The notes: generated by a model not told the origin, from the letters alone. A stretch of 12,528 nt of DNA from Bacillota bacterium (GCA_023441125.1 JAEZQV010000183.1:1-12528); one strand, 5' to 3'. Counted from the first letter of the stretch, positions 1 to 6,480 are shown. Translations and numbers: made by a program.

Positions 1-635
1 TTCTGATAGAGTTTAGTGATAAATTCCTTGGCTTGATTTTCATCATTATTGTATTTTTTCAGGGCATAACCCCAGGCTGCCAGGTGATTCCAGCGGGCGC
101 CGCCCGAAGTTTTCGGATTGGGGGTGATGACCGATACGCCTGGTTTTACAAGATCATCCCAGTCTTTAATGTTTTTGGGGTTGCCTTTGCGTACCAGGAA
201 AACGATGGTGGAAGTATAGGGCGTGGAATTCTGGGCCAGCCGTTTTTCCCAGCCGTCGGCAATGAGTCCCGCCTTTTGCAGTTCGTCAATATCCTGGGCC
301 AGTGCCAGCGTCACCACATCGGCTTCAATGCCTTCCCGCACCGTCCGGGCCTGTGCGCCCGAGCCGCCATGCGACTGCTGAATGGTCACCGTCTGGCCGG
401 TTTTGTTTTTCCAGTAAGCGGCAAAGGATTCATTAAATTCTTTATATAGTTCACGGGTCGGGTCGTACGAAACATTTAAGAGCTTAACAGGCTCTGCCGC
501 CTGGTTTCCCGCCTTGTCAGCAGTCGCTTCCTGTTTGCCGCAGCCGGCTAAGCTGGTGACTATCAGCGCTAACGCGATAACCAGCAGATAGACCCGTACG
601 GATTTGGCTCTTGGTTTTAACATGGACTGAAACAA
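1..635 (-). CDS. sbp: Sulfate ABC transporter substrate-binding lipoprotein, Sbp/CysP family (partial, C-terminus outside window)
   Basis: Extracytoplasmic sulfate (or thiosulfate) receptor for an ATP-driven importer. Seen: a hydrophobic segment at residues 14-29 followed by lipobox LAGC with Cys32, so a lipid-anchored protein. Family signatures follow in order: [13 protein letters not shown] (56-68), [11 protein letters not shown] (87-97) and [13 protein letters not shown] (170-182), all typical of sulfate-binding Sbp/CysP and contributing to the oxyanion pocket. The 211 residues present are roughly the first 60% of the family length; the rest runs off the left edge. Start: TTG at 635 lies 8 nt after AGGAGG (644-649), whereas the in-frame ATG at 623 is 20 nt away, so TTG is preferred. 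Permease and ATPase genes would be expected further left. Specificity between sulfate, thiosulfate and another oxyanion cannot be settled from half the protein. Its promoter and attenuator-like leader lie at 722-839. Confidence 0.93.
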   Translation of the reverse strand, partial: MFQSMLKPRAKSVRVYLLVIALALIVTSLAGCGKQEATADKAGNQAAEPVKLLNVSYDPTRELYKEFNESFAAYWKNKTGQTVTIQQSHGGSGAQARTVREGIEADVVTLALAQDIDELQKAGLIADGWEKRLAQNSTPYTSTIVFLVRKGNPKNIKDWDDLVKPGVSVITPNPKTSGGARWNHLAAWGYALKKYNNDENQAKEFITKLYQ

Positions 636-721
636 ACTGATCTCCTCCTCAAAATCGTTATAGTTTAGCCCGGCACCGCCGGAACTGAAAACCCTGTTAA
701 AGCATTGCCGGCTTTCACCGG

Positions 722-780
722 AAAATAAAAACGGCTAACTACAAAATTGTAGTTAGCCTCCAGTTTTCTGGTTAGCTTGC
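722..780 (-). promoter_or_regulatory. Structured 5' leader of sbp with intrinsic terminator (putative attenuator, leader A)
   Basis: Read leftward as RNA: a possible hairpin TAGC-N6-GCTA, a small hairpin CCAG-AAAA-CTGG (760-771), then GGCTAACTACA-ATTT-TGTAGTTAGCC, an 11-bp stem with a 4-nt loop (733-758), followed by GTTTTTATTTT. The last part is a textbook intrinsic terminator, yet it lies between the promoter and the sbp start, so premature termination is expected unless relieved. An upstream GCTAAC (772-777) can also pair with the 3' arm GTTAGC, offering a competing antiterminator. The same architecture precedes the TSUP gene (1832-1905). It matches no T-box, SAM, cobalamin or other leader I can recognise; the regulatory role is inferred. 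Confidence 0.6.
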
Positions 781-810
781 CCGCTATGGATTTGTTTTTG
801 ATATGACCTT

Positions 811-839
811 ATTCTAAATGGTTTATCCTGGATAGTCAA
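811..839 (-). promoter_or_regulatory. SigA-type promoter of sbp
   Basis: -35 TTGACT (834-839), 17-nt spacer, -10 TAGAAT (811-816), each hexamer 5/6 to consensus. The predicted transcription start is near 804, which gives about 170 nt of 5' UTR containing leader A. Confidence 0.7.
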
Positions 840-885
840 GAACTTATTTCAATTTTGCCGTTTTTTGTTGCCAACGCCAGCTTGG

Positions 886-1656
886 CTACCCGAAGTTATA
901 CGCGGTAATAACCAGCCGCAGCCCCAGGCCAAATAAAGCAACCGACAATAATATCAGTATGACCCGGGATTTTACTTTTAGCGACGCCCGGGCGCCAAGC
1001 TGAGCGCCGACGATGGCACCGGCACCCATAAGCAGAGCCGGCGCAATCAGTATGTTTTCCGCTATGTAATGCGAGATGACGCCAAACAGGCTGGACACCG
1101 CCAGCACAAAATGCGATGTGGCTGTGGCAATATGGGTGGGAAAGCCTAAGAAATAAACCATGGCCGGCACATGGATAATGCCGCCGCCTATGCCAAAAAT
1201 GCTGGAAAGGAAACCGACGACAATACTGATTAAGATGCCGAGGGTGCGGTTATAGCGGAAATTGGCCGCATCAAATCCGTTGGCACCGCGGGGTGCAGGG
1301 CGGAAAAACATAACTACGGCCACACACATTAACAAAATACCAAAGGCAATGTGAAAACCGGCATTTGTAAAGTACTCGGCCAGAAAGCCGCCGGCCAAAG
1401 CTCCCGGCACGGTGGCGATACTGAACCGGATCGCCGCATCATAGTACACCTTTTTCTGCTTAATGTAAGCCGCCGAACCGGAAATGGCGTTAAGAAACAC
1501 GATAGCGAGCGATGTGCCGATAGCTAACTGGGGTTCCCAGTGGAATGCAAGCAAAAAAATAGGTACAAATATGATCCCGCCGCCAACGCCGATCAGGGTG
1601 CCAAAAGCCCCGACCGAGCAGCCGATCATGAACAATAGTATTTGATAGGTAAGCAT
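886..1656 (-). CDS. TauE/SafE (TSUP) family integral membrane permease
   Basis: Predicted inner-membrane transporter of sulfur oxyanions or organosulfonates (the family includes TauE, SafE and sulfite or sulfate permeases). Seen: 256 residues, about eight hydrophobic segments, and the family's internal duplication, with glycine-rich repeats GVGGGIIFVP at 23-32 and GIGGGIIHVP at 155-164 opening the two halves. Length is normal for the family. Start ATG at 1656 has AAGGAG five nt upstream. It stands next to a sulfate-binding protein on the same strand but with its own promoter (1923-1952). Its leader resembles the sbp leader, which supports a sulfur-related role over other TSUP substrates. A 28-codon small ORF ends 38 nt upstream. 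No terminator is obvious after the stop. Substrate and direction of transport are not determinable from sequence. Confidence 0.88.
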   Translation of the reverse strand: MLTYQILLFMIGCSVGAFGTLIGVGGGIIFVPIFLLAFHWEPQLAIGTSLAIVFLNAISGSAAYIKQKKVYYDAAIRFSIATVPGALAGGFLAEYFTNAGFHIAFGILLMCVAVVMFFRPAPRGANGFDAANFRYNRTLGILISIVVGFLSSIFGIGGGIIHVPAMVYFLGFPTHIATATSHFVLAVSSLFGVISHYIAENILIAPALLMGAGAIVGAQLGARASLKVKSRVILILLSVALFGLGLRLVITAYNFG

Positions 1657-1694
1657 AGTGACTCCTTAACATGTCGAAAAAATAGCTATTATGT

Positions 1695-1781
1695 CTATAA
1701 CTCTACCATTTTAGCATATTCAATAAAACTTGTCACCAGCAGCTTCGTCTCCCGTACAATAACCCGCCACACCTTAGCCAC
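1695..1781 (-). CDS. Possible 28-residue small protein or leader peptide upstream of the TSUP gene
   Basis: Short reading frame in the long 5' UTR of the TSUP permease. GTG start at 1781 lies 7 nt after GGGAGG (1789-1794), a ribosome site stronger than that of the permease itself. The predicted peptide begins MAKVWRVIVRE and ends EYAKMVEL, with a basic N-terminal third, a short hydrophobic stretch (LLVTSF) and an amphipathic tail; it has no cysteine. The stop is 38 nt before the permease ATG. It could be a small membrane-associated partner, or a leader peptide linking translation to downstream structure. I do not recognise a family; support is ribosome-site strength, position and a plausible composition. 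Confidence 0.45.
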   Translation of the reverse strand: MAKVWRVIVRETKLLVTSFIEYAKMVEL

Positions 1782-1831
1782 ACTGTAACCTCCCGCCATA
1801 ACGATCCGGCTTAAGAAAACCTCTTGTTCCC

Positions 1832-1905
1832 GAAAAAAGAAAAGACTAAGTTCAACCCCAACCGGGTAGAACTTAGCCTTCAGATTTCTGATCAGCTAAT
1901 AGCCT
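1832..1905 (-). promoter_or_regulatory. Structured 5' leader of the TSUP gene with intrinsic terminator (putative attenuator, leader B)
   Basis: Read leftward: GGCT-ATT-AGCT, a short possible hairpin; TCAG-AAAT-CTGA (1880-1891); then GGCTAAGTTC (1869-1878) pairing with GAACTTAGTC (1844-1853), with an inner ACCC/GGGT stem; then TTTTCTTTTTT. One pair of the outer stem is a G-U wobble that exists only in the leftward RNA (A-C in the other strand), so the element belongs to the TSUP transcript. The block CAGAAAwCTGrAGGCTAA is shared with leader A, and the small-hairpin stem differs compensatorily (C-G there, T-A here). It lies about 175 nt upstream of the permease start, so it looks like a regulated terminator. 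Confidence 0.6.
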
Positions 1906-1922
1906 TTATAAATATTAGTGGT

Positions 1923-1952
1923 ATGATAGCATAAAGGCAAGTTAGCTGTCAA
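1923..1952 (-). promoter_or_regulatory. SigA-type promoter of the TSUP transcription unit
   Basis: -35 TTGACA (1947-1952), 18-nt spacer, -10 TATCAT (1923-1928) preceded by TG-n (extended -10). The predicted start is near 1916, immediately before leader B. Confidence 0.7.
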
Positions 1953-2017
1953 GAAAAATCGCGAGTCCAGTATTAGTGAGTTAGGTCGTAAAAGGGTCAA
2001 TACCTAGAAATGAAAGA

Positions 2018-3313
2018 TTACTTGAGTACACTTAAACTGTTATCATCCGCTACTTGAATACGTTCAGGAATTGGCTCGATTTTGCCCATTACAATCGTAT
2101 AGAAAAAGATCCCTAGCAGCAGCACCACGCCCGCTGTCATAAAACCGCCGGCAAAAGATCCGGTGGCCTGCACAATATATCCGGTTACAACCGGCGCTAA
2201 AAAGCCGGTTATGTTGTTGATAAAATTCATGATGCTGCCTACGGTGCCGACCGTGCCTTTGGGCGAAATAATGGAAGGAATGGTCCAGCCAATGGGCGCT
2301 GATGCCGCTAACCCGCCAATGGAAATAGAAATCCAAAAGATCGCCCAATTAGGATTTGTTGTCTGCGTAGCCCCTAACACGGCCAAGCCGCAAATCATGC
2401 CGCCGATAAGTATAGTTTTGCGAACAACATTCGCATCTTTACCTTTGCGGATTAAGTAGTCTGGCAGCAAACCGCCAATAAACAAATCAGTAATCGTGGC
2501 AACAAGCCAGGGCAAGGCGGTATACATACCGGATTTCAAAAGCGACATGTGCATTTCATTAACTAAGTAGGTCGGCAACCATGTCAATAACAGATAGAAT
2601 GTATAGCCATACGAAGCAAACCCCAGCGACAGCCCCCAAACTTTGCGTTGTTTTAAAATATATCCCAGATTTGTCCACACCGATCCAGCGGCAACACCTG
2701 GTTGCTGTGCCCCGCCATCCTCTATATAAGCAAGCTCTTCCTTAGTAATGCTTGGATGCTCACGGGGATCACGGTAATATGTCCAAAATAAAATCGCGTA
2801 TAGTAAGCTGAGAGCACCGGTCACGTAAAAAGCGGAGCGCCAGCCCCAGGCAGTTATGACAAAGGCCATGAAGGGAATACCGATCACATTGGAGAATTTG
2901 GCCATCGAGTCAAACATGGAAGTGGCAAAGGTTCTTTCTTTTAGCGGAAACCAATAACCGGTCGCTTTGGAATTAGCCGGAAATGCCGGTGCTTCGGCAA
3001 CTCCCAAGGCAACCCGCGCTGCAGTAAAACCGGCCATGGTATTGACTGTGCCCGTAGCAAAGGTGCATATTGTCCAGAGTACAGTCCCGATACGGGTAAT
3101 GCTTTTGACGCCGTACCGATCCAATAAAGTACCGATAGGTATCTGGGCCAGAGTATACAAGTAAGCAAATGCCGCGGCCAGGTACCCCATGTCGACAAGG
3201 CTGTAATTAAATTCTTTGGTAATCGCCGGAATGGCCACCGATAGATTTACCCGGTCTATATAGTTGATCAAGATTCCCAAGCCCAGCAAACAACCAATTT
3301 TCCACCTTACCAT
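2018..3313 (-). CDS. MFS transporter of the anion:cation symporter (ACS) family, sugar-acid uptake
   Basis: Proton-coupled importer of an organic anion, by family most likely a hexonate, hexarate or related sugar acid (relatives: GudP, GarP, DgoT, ExuT). Seen: 431 residues with about twelve membrane segments; the ACS signature NYIDRVNLSVA at 17-27 in TM1; loop 2-3 motif A form GTLLDRYGVK at 61-70; a cytoplasmic central loop near 185-215. ATG at 3313 is preceded by GGGAGGGG with about 7-nt spacing. It is the last gene of a leftward three-gene set, 57 nt after the dehydratase, so its substrate is probably the dehydratase's substrate. No intrinsic terminator was seen between its stop and the next promoter at 1952. 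The exact substrate is not readable from the sequence. Confidence 0.9.
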   Translation of the reverse strand: MVRWKIGCLLGLGILINYIDRVNLSVAIPAITKEFNYSLVDMGYLAAAFAYLYTLAQIPIGTLLDRYGVKSITRIGTVLWTICTFATGTVNTMAGFTAARVALGVAEAPAFPANSKATGYWFPLKERTFATSMFDSMAKFSNVIGIPFMAFVITAWGWRSAFYVTGALSLLYAILFWTYYRDPREHPSITKEELAYIEDGGAQQPGVAAGSVWTNLGYILKQRKVWGLSLGFASYGYTFYLLLTWLPTYLVNEMHMSLLKSGMYTALPWLVATITDLFIGGLLPDYLIRKGKDANVVRKTILIGGMICGLAVLGATQTTNPNWAIFWISISIGGLAASAPIGWTIPSIISPKGTVGTVGSIMNFINNITGFLAPVVTGYIVQATGSFAGGFMTAGVVLLLGIFFYTIVMGKIEPIPERIQVADDNSLSVLK

Positions 3314-3370
3314 AACTTTCCCCTCCCGCTTTAGTAAATAAGCTACGCAGTGCCTAGGCCAGCAATTGGG

Positions 3371-4705
3371 TTAAGACCAGATCCGGTCATGGGAATGCTC
3401 GTTATTCCAGCAATCTGTGCTTTCCCACATACCAGGCCGCCGGGGGTTCAGGTGCTCGGCAATCACTTCATCATTGAGCCTGTCAATACCCAGACCCGGT
3501 TTGTCGGGTACGGTAAGATAGCCGTTTTTGATCAGCGGTTTGTCGGTACCTATTACAATGTCGTCCCACCAGGGTACGTCTGTGGAATGGTATTCCAGCG
3601 CAACAAAGTTATTTGTCGCCGCACACATATGAGCAGCAGCCATGCAGCCAACCGGGGTTTCAGCCATATGGCAGATCATAGCTACGCCATATTCCTCAGC
3701 CATGTCGGCGATCTTCTTAGTCTCGAGAATACCACCGGCTGTCAATACATCCGGGTGAATAATCGATACGCAGTCATTTTCCAAAAGCTGTTTGAAGCTT
3801 TCTTTGAGATACATGTCTTCACCGGTGCACAGGGGAAGGGCGACAGAGTGCTTGAGGCGTCGCCATTGGTCATAGTAAAACCAGGGGATGCAATCTTCCA
3901 TAAAGGCAATATTATACTTTTCCAGGCGACGGCCAAGCCGAATACTGCTGTCCACCCCAATATGACCGATATGGTCAATGGCTAAAGGAATTTCATAGCC
4001 AATGACGTCCCGTGCCTGGCGAACATAGTCTTCAAGATAATCCAGGCCGGTATCAGTAATTTGCATCATCGTGAAAGGATGCGGCACATTCACTGCTTCA
4101 GAAAAATCCTGGTTGGTGATACCGAAAGAAAGCTCCTGCTGATCCATAGCCCGCATAGCATTGATAGTGGATGCCGGCCCGCACAATGCACCGGGAATAT
4201 CAACAAGCAGATCAATCCCCAGGTCCATTTTTAAAATAGTGAATCCCTTTTCCTTTCTGGCTTTAAGCGCGCTCCCCATATCAGCGCCCGAATGCTTGCC
4301 GGCAACATCTGTATCACAATACATCCGCAAACGGTCACGGAATTTGCCGCCAAGCATTTGATATACCGGCACACCGTAAGCTTTTCCGGCCAGATCCCAA
4401 AGAGCCACCTCAATCCCGCTTACGCCACCGCCTTGGCGGGCGTGACCGCCAAACTGCTTAATTTTCCGGAATAACCTGTCAATCTGACAAGGGTTTTCAC
4501 CCACAATACGGCTTTTAAGCATAGCCGCGTAAGTCTTACTGGCGAAGTCTCGGATCTCCCCAAACCCGGTGATCCCCTGGTTAGTTTCGATTTTCATAAT
4601 GGTGCAGTCCATAGGCGCGCCGACGATATCGGCAAATTTCATATCCACAATTTTGAGATCAGACGGACTGGAATAGGTATTGACATGATTAAGTAATTCA
4701 CTCAC
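3371..4705 (-). CDS. Mandelate racemase/muconate lactonizing-type acid-sugar dehydratase (enolase superfamily)
   Basis: Predicted Mg-dependent dehydratase turning an aldonic or aldaric acid into its 2-keto-3-deoxy derivative. Seen: N-terminal capping domain (about 15-130) and TIM-type barrel with ordered residues: Lys159 at the end of strand 2 (LKMD, so K-x-D, not the usual K-x-K), metal ligands Asp244 (AIDHIGH), Glu270 (FMEDC) and Glu296 (TGEDM), the Asp319/His346 dyad (HPDV, CHMAET) and Glu371. That is a complete mandelate-racemase-subgroup set. About 85 residues separate strands 2 and 3, against roughly 30 in mandelate racemase, so there is a long insertion near 165-235. GTG at 4705 lies 8 nt after AGAGGAG. 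The gene is 33 nt after the RraA-like gene. The substrate is unknown; an epimerase is possible but less likely next to a sugar-acid importer and an aldolase-like protein. Confidence 0.9.
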   Translation of the reverse strand: MSELLNHVNTYSSPSDLKIVDMKFADIVGAPMDCTIMKIETNQGITGFGEIRDFASKTYAAMLKSRIVGENPCQIDRLFRKIKQFGGHARQGGGVSGIEVALWDLAGKAYGVPVYQMLGGKFRDRLRMYCDTDVAGKHSGADMGSALKARKEKGFTILKMDLGIDLLVDIPGALCGPASTINAMRAMDQQELSFGITNQDFSEAVNVPHPFTMMQITDTGLDYLEDYVRQARDVIGYEIPLAIDHIGHIGVDSSIRLGRRLEKYNIAFMEDCIPWFYYDQWRRLKHSVALPLCTGEDMYLKESFKQLLENDCVSIIHPDVLTAGGILETKKIADMAEEYGVAMICHMAETPVGCMAAAHMCAATNNFVALEYHSTDVPWWDDIVIGTDKPLIKNGYLTVPDKPGLGIDRLNDEVIAEHLNPRRPGMWESTDCWNNEHSHDRIWS

Positions 4706-4738
4706 TAAAAATTCTCCTCTCTCTATCCGGCCAATTCG

Positions 4739-5392
4739 CTAAAAATGACCAAACTTTCTAAAGACTTCACCGATACCTGTCCCTTGGGCCAATGCTGCCC
4801 GCATACCTTTTTCCTTGGCTACCTTCTCCTCAGCCAAACCAAGTACTCGTGCCGCTAAATTCCGCGGAATAACAATGATGCCGTCAAGATCACCCAGAAT
4901 ATAATCGGCGGGATTGACCGTAACAAGCCCCACCTGTACGGGTACCTGCCAGTGTTTGACACTCCACCGGCCAGTCGAAGCGGCCGGGGACCTGAAACGG
5001 GCAAAGGTAGGGAATGAATGCGCTAAGAGCTGCTCCACATCCCGGGTCCCCCCGTCGACTACCGCCCCCAGGCAGCCGTTATTCCGGGCGGCTAATGCGG
5101 TAATTTCACCCCAATGAGCGGCGCCCTGGTCGGCCTGGGCCGCCATAACGACAATACTGTTGCCGGGAACCTGTTCTAACATTTCGACCCGGACCGAGTT
5201 GTCATTCTCTGAATTGTCTAAAGCGCGTTGTCCTTCGACGGTGAATGCCTCGCCGAATATTTTGGTGCCCCGTGCCAAAGCCTGTATCTCGCCCGGCAGG
5301 ATCTGATGCCAATAGCCCAATTGATCTAAAATGTCTCCCACCACGGCAGTATACAGCTGTGAATATCTACTTTGCAATTCCTGAAAATCCAC
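4739..5392 (-). CDS. RraA-family protein, likely class II pyruvate aldolase / oxaloacetate decarboxylase type
   Basis: The RraA fold covers the RNase E regulator RraA and metal-dependent 4-hydroxy-4-methyl-2-oxoglutarate aldolases. Here the context favours an enzyme: it is the first gene of an operon with a sugar-acid dehydratase and importer, whose 2-keto-3-deoxy product is a retro-aldol substrate. Seen: 217 residues; HWGEITALAARNNGC (93-107) for the pyruvate-binding backbone, then GAVVDGGTRD (109-118) with the Arg117-Asp118 pair used in the aldolases for catalysis and metal binding, and GDLDGIIVIP (167-176) closing the core. Start: GTG at 5392 is 6 nt after GGGGGAGGAG; an upstream in-frame GTG at 5410 lies before that ribosome site and has none of its own, so it was rejected. 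A lone decarboxylase role remains possible. Expression likely follows the palindrome-controlled promoter at 5611-5639. Confidence 0.87.
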   Translation of the reverse strand: MDFQELQSRYSQLYTAVVGDILDQLGYWHQILPGEIQALARGTKIFGEAFTVEGQRALDNSENDNSVRVEMLEQVPGNSIVVMAAQADQGAAHWGEITALAARNNGCLGAVVDGGTRDVEQLLAHSFPTFARFRSPAASTGRWSVKHWQVPVQVGLVTVNPADYILGDLDGIIVIPRNLAARVLGLAEEKVAKEKGMRAALAQGTGIGEVFRKFGHF

Positions 5393-5477
5393 GATGTACT
5401 CCTCCCCCACAGTGTAGGTTCCTCGATAACATAGGCTGCTACCGAAAACTTTGCCAATGAGTTAGCTTGCTTAGAAT

Positions 5478-5537
5478 TGACTGGTCACGCCAGTCACCTT
5501 TTACTTCAGAGCCTGCCAGCCGTACGTTCCAGCAGGC
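5478..5537 (-). other. Two hairpins in the 5' UTR of the RraA-led operon
   Basis: Within a leader of about 210 nt: GCCTGC/GCAGGC (5511-5537, 15-nt loop containing CGTACG) and TGACTGG-CGTGA-CCAGTCA (5478-5496, perfect 7-bp stem). Neither is followed by a T-tract in the direction of transcription, so they are not terminators; they may stabilise the mRNA or be incidental. Confidence 0.3.
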
Positions 5538-5570
5538 CGAAGCATAATGCAGAAAGTTTTCTAGCTAGAA

Positions 5571-5624
5571 TTATTATATATAATTTTAATTATTATATAT
5601 AATAATTAAAATTATATATAATAA
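5571..5624. promoter_or_regulatory. Perfect 54-bp AT-only palindrome: likely GntR operator array
   Basis: The segment equals its own reverse complement over all 54 bases and contains no G or C; the flanking bases (5570 A, 5625 C) break the symmetry. It holds three copies of the palindromic decamer TTATATATAA at 5574-5583, 5593-5602 and 5612-5621, exactly 19 bp apart. The right copy covers the -10 of the RraA operon promoter, the middle copy sits about at the start site. This fits a repressor array for the FCD-GntR protein encoded alongside; a similar decamer covers that gene's own -10. Protein binding is inferred. Confidence 0.7.
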
Positions 5625-5639
5625 CTTTTTATCTGTCAA
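5611..5639 (-). promoter_or_regulatory. Consensus SigA promoter of the RraA-dehydratase-transporter operon
   Basis: -35 TTGACA (5634-5639), 17-nt spacer, -10 TATAAT (5611-5616): 12/12 to consensus. The -10 lies inside the 54-bp palindrome, so an intrinsically strong promoter is probably held off by a repressor. Predicted start near 5604. Confidence 0.85.
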
Positions 5640-5673
5640 TTGTGTAAACTGAATTTACTAGGCAATGCATGCA

Positions 5674-5717
5674 ATAAAAAAAACCGCCGAATCTACTTAG
5701 CGTAGAATGTGCGGTTT
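5674..5717 (-). terminator. Intrinsic terminator of the GntR gene
   Basis: Leftward RNA: outer stem AAACCGC/GCGGTTT (7 bp), a 4x4 internal loop, inner stem TCTAC/GTAGA around GCTAA, then a run of eight Ts. It begins 27 nt after the gntR stop and isolates that gene from the operon promoter downstream. Confidence 0.85.
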
Positions 5718-5743
5718 ATAGCCATGAAGATTTTCTTTTTTCG

Positions 5744-6415
5744 CTAATCATTAGCTCCTAGCTTGATGGCTCCCTGATTTTTATTAAAAAATTCCATAAT
5801 ATGCGCTTTAAAAGCTGCCTGCGCTTTATCTATAGCCCTTTCTTCCAGCACTCTGATTAAAAGTTTGTGATCTTCGTAAAGTTCTTCATGCTTATGCGGA
5901 ATTATAGGATGAATATAGGCAATAAAGCGGCGGATATGTCCGTCCAGCATATTCCATATTCTATGATAGCATTCAATATTAGACAGCTGAATGATCCGGG
6001 AATGAAACCGCATATCAATGCCAGGCAAGAGATGGTAATTATTGTTTTTGATTTCGAGCGCCATTTGCTCAACAATATCATATAATTCGCCTAGGTCACG
6101 CCTGGTCAGCCGGGGCAGGATTACACTCACGGCAGTTGCTTCCAGTTCCGACCGCAATGAAAAAATATAGAAAATATCAGCATAATTAATTTCCGTTACA
6201 AATGCACCTTTATATTTGACTGAACAAACAAGCCCTTCCTCTTCCAGTCCGCGCAGAGCTTCACGGACAGGCACCTGACTAATGCCGAGCCGCTTGGCGA
6301 CTTCAGTTTCGACAATACGCTGGCCGGGCTTCAGCTCATTGGCAATGATCAAGTCTCTTAGCTCCTGCTTGGCATAATCCTTCAGAGAAGATAAAGGCGA
6401 GTTAATTTTCCCCAC
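5744..6415 (-). CDS. GntR-family transcriptional regulator, FadR subfamily (FCD domain)
   Basis: Cytoplasmic metabolite-sensing repressor, probably of the sugar-acid operon to its left. Seen: 223 residues; N-terminal winged helix (about 10-77) with GntR signature ETEVAKRLGISQVPVREALRGLEEEGLV at 36-63; C-terminal all-helical FCD domain (about 84-210) with the expected metal-binding set Asp134, His138, His183 and His205. These usually hold a divalent ion that contacts a carboxylate ligand, fitting a sugar-acid effector. GTG at 6415 has GAGG 8 nt upstream. The gene has its own promoter (6452-6480) with an operator-like decamer over the -10, suggesting autoregulation, and its own terminator. Effector and binding sites are inferred from position. 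Confidence 0.92.
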   Translation of the reverse strand: MGKINSPLSSLKDYAKQELRDLIIANELKPGQRIVETEVAKRLGISQVPVREALRGLEEEGLVCSVKYKGAFVTEINYADIFYIFSLRSELEATAVSVILPRLTRRDLGELYDIVEQMALEIKNNNYHLLPGIDMRFHSRIIQLSNIECYHRIWNMLDGHIRRFIAYIHPIIPHKHEELYEDHKLLIRVLEERAIDKAQAAFKAHIMEFFNKNQGAIKLGAND

Positions 6416-6451
6416 TCTAAATACCTCTTTTGTTAAGTATAATATTTTCTA

Positions 6452-6480
6452 ATTATATATTTATCCAGTTTCTCCGTCAA
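6452..6480 (-). promoter_or_regulatory. SigA promoter of the GntR gene with overlapping operator-like decamer
   Basis: -35 TTGACG (6475-6480), 17-nt spacer, -10 TATAAT (6452-6457), 11/12 to consensus. TTATATATTT at 6453-6462 matches the TTATATATAA decamer of the operon palindrome at 8 of 10 positions and sits in the same place relative to the -10, which supports autoregulation. Confidence 0.75.

Noticed and set aside
33..449. 138-codon rightward reading frame at the left edge
   Set aside because: It is antisense to the sulfate-binding protein, which has unmistakable family motifs in the opposite strand.
722..840. Leader A considered as a T-box or SAM riboswitch
   Set aside because: No T-box TGGNACCGCG-type sequence, no specifier-length upstream region, and no SAM-I core; the leader before the terminator is only about 45 nt.
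871..889. GCCAA/TTGGC hairpin after the TSUP gene considered as a terminator
   Set aside because: Only 5 bp and followed by an A-run, not a T-run, in the direction of transcription.
3350..3985. 211-codon rightward reading frame
   Set aside because: It lies antisense inside the dehydratase, whose catalytic residues are all present on the other strand; no family features.
5461..5470. 10-mer GCAAGCTAAC (minus strand) shared with sbp leader A (771-780)
   Set aside because: No neighbouring small hairpin or terminator follows it, so it does not reproduce the leader architecture; a 10-mer match can be chance.
5478..5496. Hairpin TGACTGG/CCAGTCA considered as a rightward terminator, since CCTTTT follows on the + strand
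   Set aside because: The T-run is short and offset and there is no rightward gene upstream to terminate.
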